A DNA stretch of 64,000 nt from Dysidea avara (lineage: Eukaryota; Porifera; Demospongiae; Dictyoceratida; Dysideidae). Numbering within the stretch: position 1 is the first letter of the stretch; every line of letters starts with the position of its first letter. Shown here piece by piece: positions 10,063 through 20,888 of the stretch. The notes beneath the pieces are model-generated. The model did no database searches. It had not been told where the DNA came from and worked only from the letters and a program-made list of their open reading frames with translations. Made by a program: the position numbers and the translations under genes. The DNA lies in NCBI RefSeq assembly GCF_963678975.1, contig NC_089273.1:1817501-1881500 (forward strand), read 5' to 3'.

Positions 10063-11915
10063 TGTCAAAGACTGAACCTTTATCTCCTCATTCAAGTACA
10101 CCTGCTACTATACCAGACTCTAATCACACTTCAGGAACTTTGCCATTCATGTTGACTGCATCAGCAAAACTGCTCTAGATGAATCTGGAGAAGAAAAGAT
10201 ATCTTCTAACTGTGTAGTTTAGTGTTCATAGTGTCATTACGCTTTGATAATACGTTTGTTATTGAATTTTATCTCTGTTGTTACGTGTGTTATTAACTTT
10301 TCAATTATACACAAATGTACGTGGGTGATAAGACAGTATATCGATATCGTAGCTGTAGTGGTAAAAAATAGTGATGGGCTTCTGTGATGAAAATTCCAAG
10401 GAGGTGACGATAATAAAGCACAGAAGAATGTACAGGGTTACGATAATACGTACCGGGTGACAATAAATGGTTAATCGCACTTGCTAGCTCTGTCGATAGT
10501 AACTTCAAGTATGAAACGAATATCAAGCCGATTTTTCTTGTGCAAAGGATCGATAAAGTGCTTTACCAGCATGCAAAAAGTACTGGCTGTATTTTGTTGT
10601 GCTACGGAAGGACACCCAGGTGAACAAGTTCGTGCCAATAATTGGCAGATTACGCTATTTGTCTCTGTTTAAAATGATATTGATAACTTTTGCCCAGTAC
10701 TTTTATGGTTTGGTTACCTCAGCCAAATTGTGATCATTAATTGTTAGCTTTTTGAGTATGCCATGCAGTCAAAGTTGAAACTATCCACTTATGCATTGCA
10801 TCTACAGTAGGTAAATACATGGCTTCCAAAGAATATGCAATAAAGGAAATAGTGCATGAAAGTGCATTACAGTTCTTGTGAACATACGTATGATGAGTAG
10901 GCATTCTTGTACAGTAGTTACCGTTTAAAGAGTGCACACGATTTCACTTATGTTAAAGCTTGCATCAAATCTTCCAAATTCCACACAGGTATTTCCTGTT
11001 TTGCATAAAATGAGTGTGTATTATAATTCTGGACTGTTGTATGGAGTGTGCATTATACTTCTTTGATCAAGAGTGAATCAATGACACTGTGGTAATGATA
11101 CAACAGTATGGTGGCATTGTTATACAGAGGTGGATTTAGGATTTTAAAAAGGGGTTTTTTGAAAGTTGGTATAGCTGAAAAAGACATCTGATGACATTTC
11201 TTCAGACACTTTGAGATTTTAGAAGCTCTGAGATTGGATTTTTAGTTAGCAATTACAATAAATCCAATTCATTAAACTGTAAATACTATAGCTAACTATA
11301 GGGCAAAGATGGTGACTATAAGTGTAGCTTTGATTGCTCTATTAGAGTAGTTACTTAACTGCTCTATTAGAGTATCTTGATCATTTCTAATGCAGTGGGA
11401 GATGGAAAGTAAAGTGCTGCTGAGGGTGTAATAGCTATAAATGGTGTTAGTTAAGTGTAGCTGCAAAGGAGGCTTCTGTCGAAACTCCCAAAAAACCTGC
11501 AACTGTTGTATAAGGAAATTCACTGGGCTTTCTTATGTTGTATATAACATGCTAGAGAGAGTATGGTGACAATGCTTCTACTTTTGTGTATGTTGCATGT
11601 ACTGTACAAAATACATAATAGTTTGTATTGGACAAGGAATCTCAAGGAATAACAAGGCCAATTTGTTTGACCAAGGTGAGGATGTGAAAGGGAGAACTTT
11701 AATGTGTAATTCTGCAGAATTAATGCAGAATTTATGGTAAGCTCAGTATTCTGTGTAAAAATAGATTACCTGAATATGGTTTCATTTGATAAAATGTACA
11801 GACAAGTTTTGATATGTATGATAAAGGACCAAACTATTTGTATAATACATACATATTTACACTGTAGAGCTCTGATTTAATATTTATAAGTATATAAATG
11901 CTCTAGTAACTTTAA
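10063..11915. other. Intergenic DNA; one possible MITE end
   Basis: No credible gene. At 11125 the sequence AGAGGTGGATTTAGGATTTT resembles the ends of the hAT-like MITE at 50904, but no matching right end was found. The motif GCTCTATTAGAGTA occurs twice at 11337-11385. Confidence 0.35.
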
Positions 11916-12961
11916 CCACCCCAAAAACACCTTCGCTGTAAAAAAGGCGCACCCAAGAAACTACAAGTACCTGGAACCCAATGTAAAAAAACAAAAAGAA
12001 AACAGCTCAGCTGAAGTGAAAAGTAACTGGTAACTTAAAGAGCTGATATCTGAAGCGGCCAAGAATACAATTACTAAAGTTTAATCCATGCAAGAATACC
12101 TTGGCTATAAAACAGGTGTGTACATGAAAGTAACTGGCAACTGTAATAGCTGATATCTGAAGCGGCCAAGAATGAATGGTCATATGTGACCCGGTCTGCG
12201 AAAAGGGCTCTTATAGCCTTTCCAATTATCCATGTTTGGCTAATCATAACTCCTAATCTACTAAAGCTATCACCATGTAATTACACCCACAGCTACTGCC
12301 AGGTTAGGGTTGTTGAGTGACCAAATTGTAGGCTTGTACTATATTCACCAGTCAAGTTATGGGTTACCATATATATGCAATTGGAAAGGCTATAAGAGCC
12401 CTTTTCGCAGACCGGGTCACATATACAACTAATTCAAAAATTAAACACTGAACCTTTATAATTCAGCTGTGTTCTATATTCACTCTTGCTGCATCGTAAA
12501 GTAACTTCTTTTAACTCTAATTGGCTGGTAATTTGGCCGCCTTTTTTTGCTCTATTATACTGATGATTGAAAAAGGCGGCCAAATTACCAGCCAATTAGA
12601 GTTAAAAGAAGTTACTTTACGATGCAGCAAGAGTGAATATAGAACACAGCTGAATTATAAAGGTTCAGTGTTAAATTTTTGAATAAGTTGTATATGACCA
12701 TTCATTCTTGGCCACTTCAGATATCAGCCATTACAGTTGCCAGTTACTTTCATGTACACACCTGTTTTATAGCCAAGGTGTTCTTGCGTGGATTAAACTT
12801 TAGTAATTGTAGTCTTGGCCGCTTCAGATATCAGCTCTTTAAGTTACCAGTTACTTTTCACTTCAGCTGAGCTGTTTTCTTTTTGTTTTTTTACATTGGG
12901 TTCCAGGTACTTGTAGTTTCTTGGGCGTGCCTTTTTTACAGCGAAGGTGTTTTTGGGGTGG
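11916..12961. mobile_element. Fold-back element with arms of about 400 bp
   Basis: The termini CCACCCCAAAAACACC (11916) and its complement (ending 12961) open two inverted arms that stay closely similar to a short central spacer near 12550. Within each arm a segment containing TGATATCTGAAGCGGCCAAG occurs twice, so the arms are themselves internally repeated, as in classic fold-back elements. The left arm is interrupted by a complete MITE (12186-12420). No clear target duplication is seen. Open frames inside are repeat translations. Confidence 0.85.
12186..12420. mobile_element. 235-bp MITE with perfect 42-bp terminal inverted repeats
   Basis: Bases 12186-12227 are the exact reverse complement of 12379-12420 (termini GTGACCCGGTCTGCGAAAAG). 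ATAT flanks both ends (12182-12185, 12421-12424). The uninterrupted partner arm of the surrounding fold-back reads straight through with a single ATAT. This shows the empty site and supports a 4-bp duplication (or no duplication if AT belongs to the element). Perfect arms imply recent insertion. Superfamily not assigned. Confidence 0.9.
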
Positions 12962-13100
12962 ATATCACTCATTTTTGTCAGTGGTAGACTCTACATTTGG
13001 TTTAAAAGGTTATTTTTTTTGGAAATGAGCAATTAACATTAATGCAGAATATTATTTTGGAGAGTCAGTAAAATCCATACATAATAATGATTGTTTTATA

Positions 13101-13134
13101 ACACCGTAAATTCGGAAGTATGAATTTACGGTGT
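13101..13134. other. Perfect 13-bp hairpin
   Basis: ACACCGTAAATTC at 13101 and GAATTTACGGTGT at 13122 are perfect complements with an 8-base loop, flanked by A+T-rich DNA; possibly a solo MITE core or an insulator-like element. Confidence 0.5.
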
Positions 13135-13339
13135 AGTATGACTGTTCTATTAGAGTAAATCTATCTTTACTGCCTGCATGTGACGAATATATCTCATATC
13201 TGTGCATGTTAAATGCTTCAGACACCTAATTAAACTTGCAAGTGACTAATTAGTTTACAGTTGCTACACAGCTATAAATACATTTGTAATTGTTATCACC
13301 ATAATCATTTATCATGTTATAACCATTTTTTATTATTTT

Positions 13340-13703
13340 GGTCACAACTTCAGGATTAGAGCAGCAGAGAAAGGAATAGAGGACTCAACCATCAAGACTT
13401 GTTTATGGGAGATGGAACAGTATTGCGATGGACAATGCCGGTACTAACCCCTCAAGGGTGTTGCAGTACAGTATAGATGCAAGACCAGAGCCTCGATCGT
13501 CACCTTTTGACTGTGGTCACAACTTCAGGATTGGAGCAGCAGAGAAAGGAATGGAGGACTCAATCATCAAGACTCGGGGAGATGGAATAGTATTGCCAAG
13601 GATAATGCCAGTACTAACCCCTCAAGGTTGCCACATTGCAGTATCGATACAACCACTCCAACTAGTGCATAAGAACAGAGCCTCGATCATCACCTTTTGA
13701 CTG
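13340..13703. repeat. Tandem duplication of about 175-190 bp
   Basis: Two head-to-tail units begin with GGTCACAACTTCAGGATT (13340 and 13515) and share the whole series of landmarks GCAGCAGAGAAAGGAAT, ACTAACCCCTCAAGG and CCTCGATC. They differ by point changes and small indels. The frame at 13428-13700 spans both and is probably incidental. Confidence 0.8.
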
Positions 13704-15112
13704 AAATTTTTATACTTGATGAAGCAATTAAAACAAAAAAGTTGTAGTACTTATACTTTCCTGAGGGAGCATGCCCCTAGAGTCCCAGACTCCCTTGCCT
13801 GTTCAGCAGAATAATAGGATTGAGCCTTACTACCACTTTCACCTTTATTCTTGGCCCAGATGTACATATCAGCAACATAATACAGTAGCTGTAGATAATG
13901 CCCCTAGGCAGAGCTATAGGGGTGAGAATTTTTCCCTACTATCAAACTATCACAGTAGTTCTTCTCGCAGTTCTTTGCCTGGCCATCATCAACTGCTGTC
14001 AAAACATTAGTGTCGTCCCCCAGACCCTTCCTCAAGCATGCTTATCACACAAAAATAACTTAGTTTAGCAGTGCACAAACAATTATTGACAGCATATGTA
14101 CACTTACCGCATTGTTCAACCATGTATACCACCAGAATCCACCGGATTGACAACTAACACGTGATCTATTTAGGGGAAATCTCGTGGAAAGTCCCTAATT
14201 ACCTTAAGCGGACACTCGTGATACGTGATTTTAAATTGAATGGTTTAAGAATGTAACTAGATGGTGAGGCGTACTTTAATCGGCTCGCCTTTAATGAGAA
14301 ACTCGAGCCCCTCGTGAGAAACTACATCGCTTGAGCAACGCTTGAAGAAGTAAGAGTCAAGAATACTGATTGAGGTACTCTATGATATATGCCGGTCTTG
14401 AATAATAACGAAACGAGGAGTGAAGTTTGTGTAACGTGTCACATCACCACACACTGATTCACCGTGTTTGTGCGATAGGGTTTATGGACCTGTCCACCAG
14501 ATGCTGAAAGGAAATTTATTCCACCACATGTTGAAAGGAAATTCATTCCAACTTGTGAAGTTATTGATATACTCATTGTTGGGGTCCATGGGGACATCAA
14601 TGATCATTTACCAGTCAGCTGTAAGTAATGTCACAACAGAAGGAAAGGAACCATTTCCATACCCCGGCTATGGCATACTGATTTTCCTGGTCAGTTTATG
14701 TACACTCAACCACAGATCGAAATGTAGAACTTTGGTTGCAGGTGGAAAATAAACACCTTTTTACTCAGTTACAAGAGATTCACCCAGCTGGGATAAAATG
14801 TTGAAGTGAATGTCATTAGTACTAACTTGTTCATCAGGTATTGGACAATTCCAAGTGTCCAGATTATGTAGTTATCCTCATGTTCAAGTTTACACGTTTA
14901 GGCAAGTTCCACAACGTCCTATAATCTATTATTATATCAGTGTGGAATAATGCTTACATAATATTTTTCATATTCCAGGCTTTAGGTGTATTGTATTTAA
15001 CATCTGCTTGTTGGTTTTTGCAGGCCATCTGGTCATACTGATTTATCCACTAGCAGTTGAATGTGATCATGGTACATATGTAAGTTGAGACCATGCAAGA
15101 ACAAAGATACAG
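13704..15112. other. No recognised gene
   Basis: A G+C-richer patch (about 14150-14470) contains several CTCG-rich segments but no coding frame that I recognise. Short open frames at 13771-14010 and 14468-14752 lack similarity that I know and convincing splice borders. Confidence 0.3.
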
Positions 15113-16275
15113 GTGTCATGAATTTCAGGTCAGTTAACGTTCAGAGGAATTGTATTATTGCAATTGTTCTTTTTGTAGTTATCAATTATCAGTGACCAGT
15201 TTGTGATAGCGTACTTTTGTTTGACCAATGACCTAATGTTCTGGTTTACATGCTTACCCAACAGTTATGTTACTCACTTAACTTGCATATGGGATATATA
15301 TATTTTTTAGTTCATTTTGATTATCCATCCTTTATTGGTACAGCCTGGCATATTGATTTTTTGCACATTCTCTTTTTAATTCAGTGCCTGCTGGATTGTT
15401 TCGTCAGATATTGAAACAGGTGTCTTTGGTGTTGCGACCGATGCTCCAGGTCAGTTTGCATGTGTGTTTAATTTAAGGTTGACTTCAGTGCCTGCTTATT
15501 CTTTTACAGGTCTCGGTATCGAGTGTCATGAATTTCAGGTCAGTTGACGTACAGAAGAATTGTATTATTGCAATTGTTGTTTTTGTAGTTATCAATTATC
15601 ACTGTATACTAGTGATGTGATTTGCAGGTCAGTCTACTCAGATGTATCGGGTATAGTGTTGATGGGTTCAAACAAATATCCAGTGTAGACTGTAGTGGCA
15701 TCAAGGGTGCTAATTTCTAGGTCAGTTTACATGTTGTGATGTTAGTGATTTTTTCCTAGTACCCAGATGTTAAGTGTATTGTATTTAATGCCTACCTGTT
15801 ATGTTTTTAAATTATGGTATATCAGTGTAGACAGTACAACAGTAAGCCTTCTGTGTTGTAGTAACTATTTGTTTCATAATTATGCTGTTGTCCTGGAATG
15901 GCACAATTTTTGGGCAACCAGTGTGAAGTCCAGTGGTACAAACATTGTATTATGACCAAGTTGTGATAGCGTACTTTTGTTTGACTAATGTCCTAATGTT
16001 CAGGTTTGACATGCTTACCCAACAGTTATGTTATTCATTCACTTAGCCTGGGATATAATTTTTGTTCATTTTGATTATCCATGCTATTATTGATACAGCC
16101 CGGCATATTGATTTTTTGTACATTCTCTTTTAATTCAGTGCCTGCTGGATTGTGTCATCAGATATCAAAACAAGTGTTTTTGGTGTTGCGACCAATGTTC
16201 CAGGTCAGTTGCATGAGTGTTTAATTTAAGGTTAACTTCAGTGCCTGCTTATTCTTTTACAGGTCTCAGTATCGT
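15113..16275 (+). repeat. Imperfect direct duplications with exon-like edges
   Basis: About 85 bases at 15113-15200 recur at 15522-15604 (GTGTCATGAATTTCAGGTCA). About 325 bases at 15195-15525 recur at 15950-16275, with shared landmarks ACCCAACAGTTATGTTA, CAGTGCCTGCTGGATTGT and TTGGTGTTGCGACC. Several blocks begin after TTCTTTTACAG and end in CAG followed by GTCAGT, so they could be duplicated small exons. None gives a long common frame, so I list this as repeat rather than gene. Confidence 0.6.
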
Positions 16276-17829
16276 CATGCTGATGTACAAGAAATCATCA
16301 CTATTGTTGGAACTATTTTTAGTCAAGTCTTGATGTGATGTTGATTAATGTTGTTACACATTGTTGTATGTTTACCATATGGCAAGAAATTTTCATGGCC
16401 ATCATGAAATTTGAATATTGTGTAAGTTGTGTGGAACAACCCCAACTCATACATGGTCACTGGCAAACCACGAACCACATTCGAGCCACAACACCACCAA
16501 CCACATTCGAGCAATCCATTACAAAATTTTGTTGCACCATTTGTGTGTGCATAATACTTAATGAAAGCCACAACACAAGCTACATGGTAAACACTACATA
16601 GAGGTGGTAACCCCTAAAAGCTTGTTACCTTTTGTATTCACCTTATCGGCCTTTGTGGTTAATCTATTAAAAATTACATGTAAATAGAGAATTGAAGAGT
16701 ACGCTTAAAGCACCTTCGCTAGTGATTTTGTTCTTCACACCATAAGACAACTGGCGATTTATAAACGCTCGCATCGGGTGTGGCACTAAATGGAATTTAA
16801 AAGATTTCTGCTTAAAACGCCATCCCTAGGGAACTTACGGTTCAGCACGTTGTCACAACTTGTTTATCAGGCATTAGAGTTTGTGTCCACGTCGTGCCTT
16901 TAAAAGTTATTGTAGGGATTAGAGGTTTGATTGAAGAAAATACACGTATAGGCAAACCAGGATTGGATAATGTCAGTGCTAGATGAACTATACAAACACG
17001 ACTATGTTGACTGGTATAACGTGACAGTAGTTGTAACATAAGGTAGAGAAATAAAGTGAAATACGCCTATTTGTTATTTTGCGATGGTTACTTTTTTATT
17101 TTAGCGAGGTCACAAGAAAACTATGATGATGATGACGACTCCTAAAGATTTTTTTATCACGTAACGCAATACAAATCTATTGAGAGATGTTGCGTAATCT
17201 AGGGCTAATATTGTGAAACAGGCCCTACACGTAAATAACTCACAGTAGTGGCAGCGTGTCTTTTAATTGGGCGTGCGCTTTGTAGTTTCTTGGCCGCGCG
17301 ACTCACTACCGTGAGTCTTGATAATCTTGCCAGAATCAGTGCCAACAGACAAGACTTACTGTATAAGCTAGCTTGCCTCATGCTGACCAGAATTCCTTGG
17401 TTTCCATGCACTGATTTTTAGGGCAATCTAAGCAAATTCAAGCCGTGGTATTGTGAAAGATGCATGAGTAGATTAGGCCAGTTTAGGAGTTCAAACATTC
17501 GAAATTATTTATCCAGGATGATGAACGTATTTAGAATGATGCATGCATGCATGCAGTCAACTTAGAATTGACCAGAGTAGTATTTCAAGCCTCAAACATC
17601 TGAAACACTTAGTTTACTGAACATCTAAAGTGCTACATGTGACTAATAATTGATCAAACTGCTGGAGGGCAGTCATCCAAAGACATTGAGTATTCATTAG
17701 TCTATTACTGTTATGATTGCAACCATTGATTAATTTGTTGATAGTTTGGTGGTGACCACCGGCCAAACCCTAACATTCAATGGGGTATTATCATTAGTCA
17801 GAAAATTTACGCATAATTTCCTTTGATGT
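16276..17829. other. No recognised gene
   Basis: Short open frames on both strands at 16323-16601 overlap each other and look incidental. A GGGCGTGCGCTTTG segment at about 17268 also occurs in the MITE at 29450. No other structure is seen. Confidence 0.3.
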
Positions 17830-18181
17830 CTAGAGGTTGTCTCCGGTGTAATGATGGCCAATCCAACTGATCTAAGCAACAGTCAGATGATCTGGACCAT
17901 TGTTTGCAAGCAGAATTCCAACGGCTTCCGCAAACTCATCTGGCTACCCTGCGCTGAACATTTTTCAGCTATTTGATGTCACCAGATGAGTGCAGGTACC
18001 ATACTGGAGAAACATACTCCAGTGTAGGACGGACAATACATTTATAGACTGCAGCTTTAACAGAAGATGGACATGTATAAAGAGAATGCCGAAAAATATT
18101 TAAGGATCTAGTTGCCTTTGCAGTGGTATACTTGACATGGTCCGACCACTTAAGGTGGGAATTGATCAAGATATTGTACAA
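17830..18181 (-). pseudogene. LINE C-terminal domain
   Basis: The continuation after RT reads LINSHLKWSDHVKYTTAKATR and IVRPTLEYVSPVWYLHSSG. Past a stop at 17969 it gives a decayed QRRVAR-VCG, Trp-rich end to about 17830. This is the usual C-terminal region of CR1/L2 ORF2. The element stops here without a recognisable 3' repeat. Confidence 0.75.
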
Positions 18182-18827
18182 CAGATTTGGTGGATAAAAG
18201 ATGATTATTTAATCTGTAGCTTGCAGGAGGAAGTGAATGTTTATAAGAAATGCAGATTGTCTCACATTTAGAAGGATTTAAGCTCAGTTGCCATTTATGA
18301 GACCATTCAAAAACTTTTGACAAATCAACTTGAAGCATATCTTGGTCTGACGAAAATACAATTTCCTTGTAGAGGGTTATGTCATCTGCAAACATTAGAA
18401 CTGAACTATGAGAAATAGATTGGTAGATATCATCAATGTACAATAAAAACAATAGAGGCCCAAGAACAGATCCCTGGGGCACTCCAGATAATACAGGTAG
18501 CCAGTTTGAAAATGATCCATTAATAATCACCCTCTGAGACCTCTTGGTAAGGAAATACTTTAGCCATCGTAGGAGATCACCTTTGATTCCTAAACATTCA
18601 AGTTTTAATAATAAACGGGAGTGAGGCACAGAGTCAAAGGCTTTAGCTAGGTCAAGAAAAATACAGTGTACTGAGTGACGCCTTTCCAGACAAGCTGCCC
18701 AATCATGAATTGTTGTCAGTAACAGACTGACAGTGGAACAATGACCATGGAAACCATGCTGATAGTTACTGATAAGATTGTGAGACTCCAATGCTTTTAA
18801 AAGTTGACAATGAATTAATCTCTCCAT
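18150..18827 (-). pseudogene. LINE reverse transcriptase core
   Basis: The RT fingers begin upstream in a broken frame (about 19100-18828) with a stop inside the SLPRD-VTANIVP region and the NYCPISLTS box. The open frame then shows QHGFHGHCSTVSLL, the first catalytic Asp in FLDLAKAFDSVPH, GVPQGSVLGPLLFLLYIDD, the FADD active site (MFADDITLY, about 18385) and the thumb segment LSLNPSKCE. All catalytic aspartates are intact in this frame; it is lost at the C-terminal end by a frameshift near 18170. Confidence 0.9.
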
Positions 18828-19112
18828 TACTTTAATTACAATTGATGTTAAACTAATTGGGCAGTAGTTGGATGAAAGATGACTATCACCTTTTTTATAA
18901 ACTGGTACAATGTTAGCTGTAACTCAATCCCTGGGTAAAGACCCAGTGGAGAGGGAAAATTGAAATAATTTGCTGAGTGGTGCAGCAAGAAAATCAGCAC
19001 CTATTTGAAGTAAATAGGCATGCAGGAACACAGTCAGGATCATAGGCTTTGTCTTTCTGGAGATTTACTAGCTCCTGATGAACTTCATCCATAGAAAAAT
19101 CTATTGAATTGA

Positions 19113-20192
19113 TCAGTTCAGGGTGGACTTCCAAGATTGACGCAGTTCAGAGAGACTGTTGTTATCTTCAACAGTAAAGACAGAATGAAAGAATTGGTTG
19201 AAAATGTTGGCCTTGCTACTATCATTTGAGACTGATGAATCATTATGTTTGAGAGGTGGAATTGGATGACGACGGCCCTTTATGGAATTAAGAAAATTCC
19301 AAAATTTCTTAGAGTTAGCAAAATATGACTTTGACAAATTGGTTACATGATCTGATGTGTCTTTTCTGGTTTGAGAGTGAACCAAGTTACTAATGGCTTT
19401 ATACTTGGCTTTCAACAAATCAGATCCAAGACATTTCATTTGGTGATAAACACGGCGTTTAACTCTTATCAAATGCAAAGTAGCTGATGTAAACCATTGC
19501 TTCATTTTAGACTGTTTCCATTTGACAGTAGAAATGACTGAAGTAGCTGTAGAGAAAAATAAGTCTTTCCAGTATTGCCAAGCGTATTCTATACCATTAT
19601 CAGTGGGAATACAGTTACAAGGAATATGTGATAAGACTTCCTGAAATTCATGAAGATCAGCTTTAGAGTAGTTCAATAAAACTCGGCTGGATTGTACAAT
19701 ATCGTCTGAAGACACAGACAAGTCAAACTCTACAGCATCATGATCAGATCCCGGCAAGTTATCAACAACTCTTACATTAGACACACAACTGGGATTGTTA
19801 GTAAGGATCAAGTCAAGGATATGATCACCTCTAGTTGGTGAAGAAACTAGTTGAGTCAGAAAATTATCATGAACAAGAGAACAAATTGTAGAATTAACAG
19901 GTGATGAAACAGTGGGAGTAGCAAGAGACCAGTCAATATTTGGAACATTAAAATCTCCACATAGAACAATAGAGTACTTGCCAGGAATGGTTGAAATGGC
20001 AGCATTCATTTCTTCTAAAATTGTAGCATCAGAATTTGGTGGATGATAGAATACACCAAACAATACTGGACCATCTCTAGTTTGAATTTGAATCCAAAAC
20101 ATTTCACAATGTGTTTCAAGGTCAGTTCTTCTAATGGCAGGAATTGAGGATTTAATAAAAATGAGTACTCCCGGCACCACCATGTCGATCAC
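19113..20192 (-). pseudogene. LINE endonuclease domain and linker
   Basis: The frame takes over from the N-terminal piece by one frameshift near 20175. Endonuclease/exonuclease/phosphatase motifs are visible: GVFYHPPNSD, the metal-binding GDFNVPNIDW (about 19935-19965), ILDLILTNN and SDHDAVEF (about 19735-19760). A long basic linker (YHQMKCLGSDLLKAKYKAI) and a segment with KSYFANSKKFWNFL lead toward RT. The frame ends at 19113 by stop; the coding sense continues in another frame to 18990. The endonuclease would nick target DNA to prime reverse transcription. Confidence 0.85.
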
Positions 20193-20819
20193 GATCTCTA
20201 CGAAAAGGTGTATATTGAGGTGGGCAAAGTTGAGAGCTTAAAATGGTATCATCTAAGAAAGTTTCTGTCACAGCAACAATATCAACACTGCTTGATGATA
20301 AATAACCCAGTAGATCATATTGTTTAGGAAACAAACTTCTGGCATTGAGACAAACACACTGTAAATCATGTTTATGAGGCTGACAGGAAACATCCATATC
20401 ACTGTGAATGCAGACACCACAAAACCATGGGTCTGAAGAAGGATTGTGAACCATGTCATCATATGCCGTTTCTGTAGTATATTGATCACAACTCACATGG
20501 ATCCATTTATTACATCCATCACAGCAAATAGCCTTGTCATCATCAGAAACCTGCTTTCCACACAATCCACAAGGAAAAATATCTGGTCCTGGGTTTAGGT
20601 GAATATCCCTGCAGAGAGATAGTAGTAGCTGAACAAAACTAGGACGTGCCTTCCAATTAATGAGCACCACACGAGGTGAATGAAATTCACTATAAACGCA
20701 AAGTAAGACTGAATTATAGTGTCACCAAACACAACTGCTTCTCTAGTAGGGAAGATCTGGGTCCGCCACAACATAAGTATCACCAATAGAACCCAACACA
20801 AAAAATGTCCAACCGCCAT
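20152..20819 (-). pseudogene. LINE N-terminus: signal-like segment, 2A-like motif, PHD finger, start of endonuclease
   Basis: The ATG at 20819-20817 begins MAVGHFLCWVLLVILMLW, a strongly hydrophobic leader. One frame change near 20720 joins it to the open frame 20670-20152. There QLLLSLC is followed by DIHLNPGP at 20607-20584, close to the 2A ribosome-skipping consensus (D-V/I-E-x-N-P-G-P) but with His for Glu. Next comes a PHD-like zinc finger (CGLCGKQV, CCDGCNKWIHVSC, WFCGVC, about 20570-20405). The beginning of the endonuclease domain follows, with the catalytic Glu in VAVTETF. In known LINEs such N-termini form a signal-2A cassette; that this copy ever used it is inference. Confidence 0.7.
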
Positions 20820-20888
20820 TATGCCTTCTTTTTTTTTTGAGTAATATTGTTAACACTAATGGCCAAATCAATTAAGTGCTACGCCTAG

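Larger units (their letters stand above)
17830..20819 (-). mobile_element. CR1/L2-type LINE, nearly full ORF2, 3' tail lost
   Basis: On the minus strand one element reads from 20819 down to about 17830: hydrophobic N-terminus, 2A-like motif, PHD-like finger, AP endonuclease, reverse transcriptase and the Trp-rich C-terminal domain. Roughly five frame breaks or stops separate the pieces. The domain set and the FADD active site point to the CR1/L2/Rex group. It lies immediately upstream of the first recognised exon of the gene at 20889. The 3' end with its short repeat was not recognised, and no target duplication was identified. Confidence 0.85.

Noticed and set aside
13428-13700. 90-residue ORF
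   Set aside because: Spans the junction of a tandem duplication and is open in only part of each unit.
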